From Neckera pumila (taxonomy: Eukaryota > Streptophyta > Bryopsida > Hypnales > Neckeraceae), in NCBI GenBank assembly GCA_963969595.1, contig OZ018410.1, positions 42,637,413 to 42,701,412 on the forward strand: a DNA stretch of 64,000 nt. Direction: 5' to 3'. The position numbers were made by a program, and so were the translations under genes. Numbering within the stretch: the stretch's first letter is position 1; each line of letters starts with the position of its first letter. Below, piece by piece: positions 11,500-22,700 of the stretch. The notes under the pieces are model-generated. The model made no database searches. It had not been told where the DNA came from and was given only the letters and a program-made list of their open reading frames with translations.

Positions 11500-12828
11500 T
11501 TACCCCCCTTTTGGCCTCTTAAAGAGGTCATGGGTGGGGGTCATGACCTCCAGTCGGCCCCAAAACTGGATGTCACCACCCCTAAACTGGCCTCAAACAA
11601 GAGGTCGGGTGGTGATGCTCTGAGCGCGTCAAATTTGGTGAGTGCTGGTGCGGGTGCTCTGAGCCCTTCGGAGGACCAGCAGCACCAGTCCGGATCCGCC
11701 CCGATCGGTTGCACGCCTTCCCACGCTCACCCCGTCGTCACCTGCCCCGTCCTTCACAACAAAGCCGGCGGGCAGAATGCTCACAATCACTGTCCAAGGC
11801 TCCCCCGCCCCTCCTGGATCCCAATGACTCCCCTTTTCGCAGTTTCGCCTTTTCCGCAGCGTACCGATCACCGATCTACGGCATTAGAACACTAGTCATC
11901 ACTCATCAGTTCCGTCAGGCACGCACAAAAAAAAAAACAGCCCCCAGCCACGGTACTCATGACCACTGCGACGGCGACGCAACTGAACGCAACTGGCCTG
12001 CACTTCGCTGAAAGACCGGAGTTTTAGTGTAACGTTCCGCGCCTCAGGCGATGAATGAATGACGTGCGATCTGACGACGCACGACGGACCGCTCCGACGA
12101 CCACGGCGAGAATCGCGAGATGGATGAACAGGAGCCCGCACCCACAGCGGGTCAACCTGTTTGTCGTGGGCGGAGAGGGGGCCAGCCTGCCCAGCCAATG
12201 GAGGGGGCCACTGCCCTGCGGGACCCAAGCTTTGTCCGAACCGAACCCACCCCAAACCGAACGGAACTATGATGTCGCTTCTCCCATTGCTACCACCATC
12301 ATCATCCTCATTAGCTCGACTCCTGCGTAACTTAGCTCCCACCCATCTCCATTTCGACGATTCCGCGGCTCCCTGCTTGGAGCCCGAATCTAGACGTCAT
12401 CCTGGACGCCGTGTGGGTTGCAAACAAGCTTCAGACTGTCGGTGACTGGCATTTGCTGAAACCGATTCGGGATCCTGGTTGTGTGAAGGCGACTTACGTG
12501 TTTAGAGATTCAGGAACTAGAACGTTTGTCTTTTGAGAGTTTTTGGGGTGGGCAACGGAAGGGGGTCATGCAAGGACGAGGGAAGTGGACTGAGAATCGT
12601 CCTCGGCGCTTGGTGGTGGAGGGGGATTTGCCGCGGTGTGAGTGCTTTGAGGAAGCGATCACCTGAATCTGGAACTTAACTCCGTCGTCGTCTTCTTTAT
12701 CGTCGTTTATCGTCATCGTCATCGTTATAGTCGTCGTCTTCGTTTCTGTTTTAGGTGTCGACGACGGAAGCTTGGGTTTTGTTGGGGTTCCGGGCACTAC
12801 CGTGAAACCCTATCCAGAGATTTTGAGG
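11500..12828 (+). promoter_or_regulatory. Probable promoter and 5' leader of the GRAS gene
   Basis: Base composition switches abruptly from AT-rich DNA to GC-rich, CpG-containing DNA, as it does again before the gene at 63678. No open frame here looks like protein. The part from about 12250 (CT-rich, CATCATCATCCTCATTAGC) to a strong donor-like GAGG|GTACGT at 12829 would suit a non-coding first exon. The transcription start is not determined, and no TATA box stands out. Confidence 0.45.
12681..12742 (+). repeat. TCG/TCA trinucleotide-rich tract
   Basis: An interrupted run of TCG and TCA triplets lies in the presumed 5' leader. Such tracts are common in plant leaders and are polymorphic. It is not evidence of coding. 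Confidence 0.7.
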
Positions 12829-14523
12829 GTACGTTTGTGACATGGTTGTCTCCATTGCAGGAATGATTCTGTTTTGAGTGAATGCCTTTTGATTCTAGCT
12901 CGGAGGGGTGGAGGGAGAGACAGGTCTAGTTTGTTCTGCTGGTTGCTAGAATTTTCTTTTTCTGTGAGTTGATTTGATTTGGTTTGGTTTCTTGCAAGGG
13001 GTACATGTTCTAGTTGGAGTATTGGACGATAGATTTTGAATGTGGCGGTAGTTGAATGGAATCTGTGATGGGAATAGGTCCGAGGTTGCGATGATTTGGT
13101 GGAGGGTTCGAACTATGGGATGCCCGAGGAGATCTGAATCCTCGGAGAATTGGATTTTGCAGTTTAGGAGGTCGTACGATGCTTTGATTCCTGAGTATCT
13201 ACGAGCAGTTTGCAGTTTCTTAGGTTTACTTTACTTATCACCGGAATTGAGTGCGGAAGAATCTAGATTAGAGGAAGTATGTTTCAGCTCTTACTGAAGA
13301 TACTCATTATCTTAACCTTGAGAGAGACTGAGGTTAAATAATCCCCAGGCAGGGTGTACAGTTGACCAATAATATTTGTTTATATTGGAAGGCGTGCCAC
13401 GCAAGGTCGTCGTGGACGCTGTCGCGATATCAGATGTGTCTCAGAATATCAACGTGCCAGAGTGTCTCAGAATATGTGCAATTACAGAGGGCGTCATAGC
13501 AGAGTTTGAGTGTACGTATGATCATCATTTCTAGAGTTAAAGAAGAGTGCTTGTCAGCACACGCATCTCCAATTCCGCAGAACAGGAAACTCTCGTTGAC
13601 CTAATTGATGAATCGCCTTGTGCAGGGGTCGCAGTTTTTTGCTTTTGAGCTTAAATCCTCCAGCTGTTCTTTGTGTCATCAATATCAAAAAGCATGATTC
13701 TAAACCCATGCCCAGACGATGATGGAGTTTCGGAGGTTGACGTTGTGGCGTGCATCATGCTGATCCAGGTGATTTTCACAACTTTGGCACTGGGGGGGCG
13801 GCGCACGCGGTTTGAACTGTAAATCTATAACAGTCCTAGAAGTTTCTGGAGCTTTGTGTATTTTAGACGCCCAGAATCGTGCCAATTTAACGGGAATGGC
13901 GATCTTTGCATTCCCCCTGAAGCTCCGAAATGCATCTGGAGTTGATGACTGAATCTAGAGAGCAAATCATGCCACTCAACCAAAATTCTGATGGTTTTGC
14001 TTGGTGTTCTCGCGTATTGCCAGGGGCCGTTAGATTTGCGAGAACGTGAATGCCAATAATTGTGAAGGTGGTTGTAACTCTCCACTCTTCAGTGCCAAGT
14101 GTGGGACTTTCTTGCAGTATCCTTGGACATTTATATCAAGGAATTGTTTAGCCTCTATAGGAATCATTCTGCCTTAGCCACAGACATGAAAAAGCTCACT
14201 CTGAAAGCTGACAGAGAAAATATATAAATTTCTATAGTAAGATATAAATTGATCTTTCTATGCGTTCATTTTGTTACCCTCTTTAAAGGATTAATCTTAA
14301 CTTCTGATGTGAAAATGACCACTTTTGACGGTTTGGGTTAAGTTTTAAATATAGGTGTATGCTAGTATTGTAAAGATTCATGTCTAATCTCACTTACGAG
14401 AATTTTGCAGGCAACACGCCAGTTTGATGCTTCTTTGTAGTCCCGATTAACGGTGCAGCTCCAAATTCTGTGATATTTGGGAGCAACAGTTCCGGAGGAG
14501 CGAGCCAGCAGTTGGCCATCGAC
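12829..14523 (+). other. Presumed leader intron(s) and 5'UTR upstream of the GRAS start codon
   Basis: The DNA between the donor-like site at 12829 and the coding start holds no convincing coding sequence. An acceptor-like AATTTTGCAG ends at 14410. From there to the ATG at 14524 the frame contains a stop (14425-14427), so this part is leader. Whether other short leader exons exist, for example around 13380-13510, cannot be told without transcripts. Confidence 0.4.
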
Positions 14524-17500
14524 ATGGCTGGAGGGAATCCTGACCGGGTGGCCTCATCCCCTTCCAGCAACCCAGATCTAGCATATGTGTATTTGGTAAC
14601 TCATACATACCTACATTTATCCGTTGGTTGTACTAATAAGGAAGAGGATATTATTTTATGTCACTTTCAAGCATTTGAAACAATTTGTACGAGTGTGCTT
14701 TCATTGGCGATCACTTAACAGAGCTCATGGAGAGGTCACTTTGGGTACTCCAAGAGTCAAACTCTCTTGAGATCAAATTGTTTTCTAATTTTGCATGCAA
14801 TCGTTCAATGAAATGGGAGGTTGTAGATCACTATAGGAGAGACAATAGACAACCCCATTTCCATTCAAAACGAGTGGCTATGGACCAATTTAGTCGACTA
14901 CACCCAAATTGCGAGTTGAAGGCCAACCAGGTGTCAGTCTATAGGATACGGAATCATGTCCGAAACAGTTTTTGTATTTTGTACGTCAATTGACTTTTGC
15001 TCTTGTTTGTTGGATTTCAGGGCTCTCCACGAACATCCTCGGGCTCCCCAGTCTCCCCAGTCTCCCAACGCTCCCAACGCTCCCACGTCTCACCGCAGTC
15101 ATCGCTTTTGCAACCCGATTGTGTCATTCCAAACAATCCTCTCGCTCTGCAGGTACAGTACGTTGCGTGAGTTTACTGTAACTGATTGCATGTGATACCC
15201 TACAGCTTGTAATGGGTGTAAGTCGCAGCTTGTTGCTTTGCTTTGCAACAAGGTAGCAACACGTATGCCCACCACAAGTCTTAGCACATCGCATGCAGTA
15301 CTCAATCAAATAGAGCCGTTAACGAAAATGCAAGCAAAATGTGAAAGAGTGCGCTACGGGTCATGTTCATCGAGTACAAAGCGAATGGGGGGTGTTTGAC
15401 AAAAAAGTGGTGAAGACTATATGATGCAGTGAAGGCTACTGTTACATACGCTGAAAGCAACAGTAATAACGTCGCCCACCATTCCAAAGAATGATTTTTA
15501 AATGTCTAGTGGAATCCTGACACGTAGTACTAAGAACAGTGGCATCCTAAAGTTTTTGTAGTTTTCAAGCAGTGAAGATTGTGTTGAGGATTACATGGAA
15601 AGAGACGTGAAAACCATGCGTTTGTAGCCGACATTTAGTTCTGCACCCTAAGCTTATTGAGTTTTCAAAGCAGTGAATTGTGGTGAGGAATACATGGAAA
15701 GAGACACATGAAAACCATGCATTCGTATCCTGACAGTTAGTAGTCCTAGGAATAGTGGCATACTAAGGTTTTGAACTGTCCAAGCAGTGAAGATTGTGGT
15801 GAGGATCAAATAGAGACATTGAAAATCACGCATGTGTATCTGGGGTAGAGACTATTGCGATTAGAGCCGCTTGTGAAGTTTCGATTGTGACCACACTGGA
15901 ATTGACGAGTGCGTCTGTGTGTGGGCTGTTGCGCAGCCAAAATCCGTAGGCAATGTCTACGGCGACGTGAACCACCTCGGTTTAGGGTTCGTGCCAGTGC
16001 CAGGAATCAACCTCCAAGTCCCTTCGCTGCCGCAAGGATTCGCCCCCACGAATCCCCACAAATTCCAGCCGCAGTCTCAATCACAATCGCTCTATCCCTT
16101 TGGAAACGATTCAACCCAATTCGACGACATTTGGTCGAGCTTGGACTCTGATCTGCTGGACAAGGTGACTCCCGAGGACATCACCATAGTGGAAACCTAC
16201 GCGCCCCCAGGATTCGACCGATCGCGCCTCGCCCTGCAACCTCACCCCAATTACAACTCCTGGGCGATGAACTCACCCGCCATAGCCGAGGAAGCTCAAA
16301 GCTCGAATATCGCTGGTGGCGTTCACCATTCGTTCGGAAACGTGATGGCAGAGCGGCAGGGGTTTTGTCCTGGGGATGTCGCAGCGGGAAGCGCGCAAGA
16401 GTATGGAGGTTTGGTTATGGATCCGCCAATGGAGTTTATGGATGTGGTGATGGGCGACTCCATCTCGGAAAGCGCCTCCAGCACCAGCCCTGGTGGGCAT
16501 CCGTCACTATCCAATGCACAATTCGCTTTCGGATTCGGCAATCCAGGCAATGGGAATCTTTGCAGTGGGAGTCCAGACAATATATATCGAAGCAATGAGA
16601 ACACTGGCCATGGGAATCCTGGCAATGTTAGGGATCCCCACGTAAGGGATGTTAGGCATGCTGAGAGTAATTTCAGAGAGCAAACGCAATGTGATGCAAT
16701 GGGTGGATACCAGGCTGCGAAGTTGGTGGTGCCTGACTTCTCAGGGGCGATGTTGGCGCCCATACGGACGCTCGGGGAGCCGCGGTGGGCGGAGCAGCTG
16801 CTCAATCTCTGCGCCGCGGCCATAGCCAGCCAGAACATCAGCCGCACGCAGCACCTGATGTGGGTGTTGAACGACTTGGCCTCGGTAGTGGGTGACGTGA
16901 ACCAGCGGCTTGCAGCTTACGGGCTGCGGGCGCTCTTTTGCAGGATCACGGGGCGGATGGAAGTCGCCTCGACGTTCTTGCGCCCGCGGCACCACGACCA
17001 GGAGGTGAGCTACGGCCCGAAAACTGTGCATCGCGCGCTCGTGAAGTTCCATGAGTACGTGCCCTGGCACCAGAACTGCTACAACGTCACCTGCCAGACG
17101 TTGCTTGAGGTTTGCGCCGGGAAGAGCCGGATTCACCTCGTTGATATTGGAGCGGGGAAAGGGATTGAGTGGCCTATTTTAATTGATGCGCTGGTGAGCC
17201 GATCCGGGGGGCCGCCGTCGATTCTCAGGATGACCATGGTTCGCGACGTGCGAAGGGAGGAGCTCAACATTGGCACGGCCAAGCTTGTGAATTCAGAAGC
17301 CGCGGATTTCCTGGCGCGCTTGGTGAAATTCGCGAGATTGCTGGGCTTGCATGTAGAAGTGAACTTTGTCCAGAAGCCGCTGGAGTGCGTCACACGGGAA
17401 GATCTCAATATCCGAGAAGGAGAGGTAAGTCACCACCGGAAATCTAAAACCCGTGAGGACCCTAAACCCTAATTGGGCCTCATTTTTTTCACAGTTTTGA

Positions 17501-18488
17501 TCACTTCATATATGAGATCGTCCTTTGTCCAATTTTCTTATAGATTGTCCACCACATGCAATGTTCTTCACTGACCGTGGTTGTATAAAATTTGGCTCCA
17601 TCTCACATATATTTTTTACAGTACGAATCTTAAAACCGTGAATCCTTGGTCCTTCAGGGTTTCTCATTTCGTGATCGATCGAGGGCTGTGAGGACTCACC
17701 TTTTTTCACTGTAGATGGAAACCGAGCAACAGAACCGAGCAACAGACTCAAAGTCTGACATGCATTGTGGGCTGATGCTGTGTGAGTGGGCTGTCTTCTT
17801 TTTTTCCAAAGGGTGTTAAAAGGAAGCTGCTCAAGAATTCTACGAGGAATGTAAATTACTGACATAGAACTTGTTTGTGAATGCAACCCAGGTTTTAGCC
17901 GTTGTCTGCCAATTTCGTCTCCATCAATTATCAGAGGAGCCCCCTGCACGCGAGAACAGCGCGATCCTCCCGCGTCTCTCCCCCCGCGACGAGTTTCTTG
18001 AGACTCTCTACAAGCTACAGCCGCACGTCTTCATTCTGAGCGACAACAACTGCAACCACTGCTCACACGACTTCCTGACGCGTTTCCAAAACTGCATGAG
18101 CTTCTGGTGGAATTGCTACGAGTCCATGGACATTGGCTACGCGGGCCGCGACCCGTCGGAGCGGCAGATTCTCGAGTACGAGGGCTCCATGATGATGCTC
18201 AACACGGTGGCGTGCGAGGGCGCTGCGCGCATCGAGCGCAACGAGCCCTACGTGAATTGGCATCGCCGCATCATGCGCGCGGGGTTCGTCCCGCGCGAGC
18301 TCAGCGAGGAGACCAAGAAGGTGTCGCAGAACCTGATTGCGAGTCATAGCGAGTTTTGGGACGTGGATTTCGTGGGCAACATGGCCAGTTTGCAATGGCG
18401 CAAGCAGACCACGACCTTCACGTCGGTCTGGAAGACGTCGGCGTCGTGCTCCAGGCCTTCCTGCAAATGCAGCATGCTGCATGGCTAA
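14524..18488 (+). CDS. GRAS-family transcription factor, NSP1-like (4 coding exons)
   Basis: Exons 14524-14595, 15021-15152, 15937-17424 and 17892-18488 join in phase 0 through GT-AG introns to 762 codons. The first ATG after an in-frame stop lies in good context (GACATGG). The N-terminal 340 residues are Ser/Pro/Gln/Asn-rich and probably disordered. The GRAS domain runs from about residue 350: leucine-rich region, VHIID-type motif RIHLVDIGAGKGIEWP (about 466-481), second leucine-rich and PFYRE regions, and a SAW region ending LQWRKQTTTFTSVWK. GRAS proteins are plant nuclear regulators. VCQFRLHQL, GGPPSILRMT and the Trp pattern near the C-terminus recall NSP1, which acts with NSP2 in strigolactone synthesis and symbiosis in studied plants. 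Orthology is inferred from memory of the family; another GRAS subfamily is possible. A 17-residue Cys-containing tail after SVWK is unusual. The frame before 15937 lacks an ATG, so the upstream exons are needed. Confidence 0.88.
15513..15840 (+). repeat. Three diverged tandem repeats inside GRAS intron 2
   Basis: Three units spaced about 100 and 118 bp share TTCAAGCAGTGAAGATTGTG, GAGGATTACATGGAAAGAGA and GAAAACCATGC. They lie wholly in the intron 15153-15936, before its acceptor TTGCGCAG. They could be an internal duplication or an unidentified repeat. Confidence 0.65.
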
Positions 18489-19806
18489 TGCAAAACCGTA
18501 AAACCCTAAACCCCAACTGCGCTCCTCCTGCTCTTGTTTCCTTTGCATCCATTACTTCGCATGGCCAGCTGCATGTTCGGAGTTTCTTCACCTGCAATGC
18601 GGAGAGTCAGAGACTGATTGTATATACTGGGAAGATCCAAAGGATTTTCAATTGGTAGAATTAGTAGGCTACTAGGGTTGGCGAAGCTCACAATTCGGAC
18701 GGGTGTGACCAAATTGGGCGCCACGTGATTCTGGTCCCGAAAGTCGAGCCTCGTCTTCCAGTTTGGGATCGCAATTCTGACACCCTGACGTTTGTTTGTC
18801 AATGGGAAAGATTGCGGTTTGCAACCCTGTGTTGTCATTTGTTTTCATGATCTTTTGCTACTCGGATTTCTTAGCTTCTTTCTTTCTTTCTTCTTCTTTT
18901 GAAGGGAAGCACACCTAAAACCGACAGAATAAGCTATTCAGCATGGTTTCCATTGTTATATTGGAAAGGTTTTGTGTGGGTCTTGTTGGTAGTCAACAAC
19001 AGGGGATTCTAGATTATCTTAGAATGCATTTTTGAGACACTGAATGAGTGACTTAGGAATTTTCAAAGTGCTAACATAGGTGTTTCTAAAACCGGCCCTA
19101 GTGACTCTTGAATAGTGGCAGTATATTTTAGGGGCAAGAATCTGTGGACGTCCGTTTTAGAAAAGTGTCCGTTTTGGGTGTAGTTACCTTATTGCTTTCT
19201 CATGTCTTTGTATGGTTTCCCACTGAGACATGCATTGACAAGCATTGGAAGCTGAGATTGCAATGGATATTAAGTTATTGTAAGCTAATTACATGCAAGA
19301 GGTTCTTCAACTGTACTGAACCTCGAATTTGCAGTATTTCTCCTGTCAGCAATGGTGAATGTGGACCATCTAACTTAACTTAGTGTGCACCATTTCCATC
19401 ATTTTGATATGCTGCCTAACTTAGTTGGTCAACATGTCAGTGATAAGCCAAAGGGCTGGCTTGGAGTTTGAGCTCCTGTTTCCTATTAGTTTATGCTCTT
19501 CGTTGGTTCGATTCGAAGGTGACTGAGGATTGAGAAGGTCTTGCATTGACAAAAAGCTACACTTACATTGAATGCGAGCTTGCTCAGGGATTGAATTTGG
19601 CTCTGGCGATGTTTTTTTCCGGCCGAGATTCGTCGGGGTCGGTCGTCTGGCAAATGTTATCACTTTGCAGGGATTCTTTTGCAATTTTTTAGTTCTTTGT
19701 TTATTGAAGAATCGAAAGGAGCAAGCTCAACGGCCACATTTCTTATTTTATTGCGGGTGTAGAGAATGCTTTGTATCAACAGAGGACTGATTCTGCTAAA
19801 TGTGAT
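18489..19806 (+). other. 3' flank of the GRAS gene
   Basis: The 3'UTR should start here. No canonical AATAAA stands out; AATAAG near 18926 is a candidate signal. A CT-rich stretch lies near 18870-18900. Farther right no gene is recognised, although composition remains less AT-rich than the intergenic average until about 19.8 kb. Confidence 0.4.
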
Positions 19807-19850
19807 TTAACCCCTAAATGCCCAATCATTTACTAAGTGGATGATGAATG
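19807..19850 (+). mobile_element. Solo end of a TTAA-family element
   Basis: TTAA followed by CCCCTAAATGCCCAATCATT matches the terminus seen at 30762 and 31419. No partner end was found within the next kilobase, so it is a truncated copy. Confidence 0.5.
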
Positions 19851-19959
19851 TTGTAAAAACTACTGGTATGCTTCACTCAATTACTGTGAACTGAAGAAGC
19901 TTCAAGAAAACTCAGGTATCACATCACATAACAATGTATAACCCAACATTGACATTCTT

Positions 19960-20630
19960 CAGGATCCCTTTCAGATGCATGATTCTTACCATATCATCCT
20001 GAAGGGAGATTGGGTGTCAAGATTCAACACCTCAATTCTCTTTTTTTTACCATTGTGCCCCCACAAGGTTCCTAGCTAGGGCTTGAGAGATATCTCTTCT
20101 TAGAATATATAAGGTTTGTTGAATTAGACTCTGGATACCTTTGCCTATCACGATCCATCACCTCACTTTTGACCCCTAGGATGCACACACAATCTTCCTC
20201 ATGTCATCCCTAAAGCAGATTGATTGTCAAGATCTAACACCTCACTTTTGAATACCTCTACCCATGTCTCTGTCCCTAATTATGATGCATTTATGATCCT
20301 TACCATATCATCTTCAAGGTTAACGCTGATTGGGTATCAAGATCCAATACCTCACTTCTCTGTTACGATCTTCACCATCTCGTCTCCAAGGCATATTAGG
20401 TGTCAAGATCCAACACCTCACCTTTGAATACCTTTATTCCTGTGATGCACATATGATCTTAACTATCTCAATCCAAAGATAATTGGGTGTCAAGATCCAA
20501 CACCTCACTTCCGTCTTTCTTTTGACATTGTTCCTAGAAGATGATCTTTACCATCACCTCTCCAAAGTTGAATAGGTGTCAAGATTCAACGCACCTCACT
20601 TCTCTATTTTTTGGCATTGTTCCTAGAAAA
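19960..20630 (+). repeat. Degenerate tandem repeat (GGTGTCAAGATCCAACACCT)
   Basis: The core GGTGTCAAGATCCAACACCT followed by CACTT recurs near 20012, 20222, 20331, 20397, 20484 and 20573, with spacers of about 66-210 bp containing GATGCA..ATGATC and ACCATCTC variants. The core is itself partly palindromic (GGTGT...ACACC). Confidence 0.75.
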
Positions 20631-21446
20631 CGGTTCAGGTGGCGGCCTAAAGTTTGGAGGGAATAAAAGGGACCCCCCTCCCCCCCTCACACACACATAG
20701 ACACACACATGGATTAACAATGTCTTGCAATGTAAAGAAGAAAATATGATCTCCATGAATCAATTATATAGATATATTAAAAGAATTTCAAATATTTATT
20801 ATAAGTTTTCAAAAGTAATCTTATTATCTTTTATTTGAGTGCTTTGGAGGTAGGTAACTAGACCTAAAATTGTCAAAATGAGTATTTCAATGTAGTTCCT
20901 ATAAAGTATATATTTTTTTTTAAATTTGTTGGTAGTCAAAAGGGGATTTCAAATTCTCTTAACAAATATTTTTTGGCATTGTATAAATAAACTATGAATT
21001 TACAAAGTGTTGAATATAGGTTCTTTCAAAATCAATTCTAGGCTCTCATATAGAGAATGTACATTTTAGACCAGAAAGTGGTTTTTTAAATAGGTTGCAA
21101 TTAAGTGCAATTATCTTTGTTGGCAATTTGACCAAAATTCAAACAAGGACAATGAAAACCTAGCTATAAGAATAGCTCCATATTCAAAAAGCAAATCAAC
21201 TTCTTTCTATTTCTAATTGAAAATCTAGAAAACATAACTTTATAATTTGCATAGGTGTAACACAATGCAACAATAGGAAATGTATAGTATTTTTTCCTAG
21301 ACAACCACAACAAGTTTTCAGTTCATGTTTGATTCATTAGATTGAGTTTCTAGTTCCTATATTCTTAGAAGGTACCTCCCTCCGTATGTGAATGATGCTA
21401 TAAGTACTACAATGTACTCCAATTTGTGTAAAAGTATAAAATTTCA
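20631..21446. other. AT-rich intergenic DNA
   Basis: It holds a short CA-rich tract near 20685-20710 and otherwise no recognised feature. Confidence 0.4.
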
Positions 21447-22700
21447 AGGTGATTTGCAAAAAATACTTAACAATTTGGTTGCATTTTGAATTGTACTTAT
21501 GATTTTTTTTTTAGGATACTTTAAAATTAGAAATATTTTTTTTTTTAAATACTAAGAAATATGTCTAATGTATACACCTTTAAGATGAAGGTAACAACCA
21601 AAAGAAATGCACACAAAAATTTTCTAAGTAGGAGAACTAGAAAATTGTCAAATCTCAAGAAAATAAATAATTTGATGTTTTATTCAATTAAAAATAGGAA
21701 AAAAGTAAAATAATAAAATTAAAATAATCCATTTGTAACAACTCTATGGAGATGGTCATTTGCCAAAAAATCCACCAAATAATATTTCATATGTTTCAAA
21801 ATGCAAGCAGAATGAAGCTCACATTGTAGACTTCTATACCACATACAATTAATTATCTTTAAAATTCCTTTAAATTGTAGCTACAAATCTACTAGAAGAC
21901 CATCCCCTCCAAATTTCAGCTCAAAAATCATTTTTTGGGGTACCAAATAGTATTCCCTCCGTCCCAAAATGATCTTCCATTTGTACTTTGTAACATTGCA
22001 AATTGGTGAAATTTGGTTTTCAATTGCTATTTGAAACCAACAAAACAATTCCAAGTAATAGTTCCCCCTCCATACAATCATCAATCAAAAGACAAATGAA
22101 ATGACTATAGGGGGTCAATCAACATTGTTCATTCTTATTTTGTGCATCTCTTTGAATATTGCCCAAATTGGAAGAGATGAAGCTCTGGGAGGCGGAATAA
22201 AGGGCCACACATGTTTTTGGACATATACTAAATGCCTACAAAATGATGACCACACACTCAACAATTAATTGGCCAAGGTATTCCTTGAAAATGCCCAGAA
22301 AATTCTACTTTTCAATATTCCAAAACTACACTTTGAAAAGGGCTCCGAAACTCAAAGTTTCTAGAATACAAAGAGTGCACCAAACTCTACTTATAGTGCA
22401 AAATTGGTTATTTTTAGCCTCAATCCAAAACATTTTATCCAACAAGAAGATCATCTTGGAATAGAGTTATTACTAATAACCTCCCAATTGACAAGTGTGA
22501 AATAAAGTTGGAGGTTATTTTTAAATAGTAAACTATTTTTGAAAATTGCAAAAAAATTAGGCAACGTGTATAATAGTCATAAGTACTTTACTTGTAAATC
22601 TTGAGTCATTTGGAGCTAAAATACAAAGGTTACGCCTTAATAAACAAATGTGTGAAGGGTGATTGTAAGAAACACTTGTCTTGTTTTGCGTCACCCTTCA
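21447..22700. mobile_element. Foldback-family element, copy 2, split by a nested MITE
   Basis: The left end AAGGTGATTTGCAAAAAATA resembles the family terminus. Segments near 21800-21940 (CTTCTATACCACATA, AATTTCAGCTCAAA) and 22500-22640 (TATAATAGTCATAAGTA, CTTGAGTCATTTGGAGC) match the right arm of the copy at 24519-25588 in order. About 515 bp of Stowaway-like DNA separates them. The terminal 44 bp (about 22656-22699) are inverted relative to the family and bounded by AAGGGTGA and its complement. Confidence 0.6.
21953..22467. mobile_element. Stowaway-like MITE nested in a foldback element
   Basis: It begins with CCCTCCGTCCCAAAATGATC, close to the known Stowaway/Tc1-mariner MITE terminus, and ends with the inverted form GATCATCTTGGAATAGAG. 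Flanking TA dinucleotides fit the superfamily. It interrupts homology to the foldback family and is therefore younger than it. Confidence 0.65.

Noticed and set aside
16323..16847. 174-codon minus-strand frame
   Set aside because: It is an antisense shadow of the GRAS main exon.
15919..17472. A 517-codon single-exon GRAS gene starting at 15919
   Set aside because: The codon at 15919 is GTG, not ATG, and the frame lacks any ATG for over 110 codons. A phase-0 acceptor at 15936 joins it to upstream exons, and the frame past 17424 runs into an intron.
18063..18548. 161-codon minus-strand frame
   Set aside because: It is antisense to the GRAS last exon; GC-rich third positions of the real frame create it.
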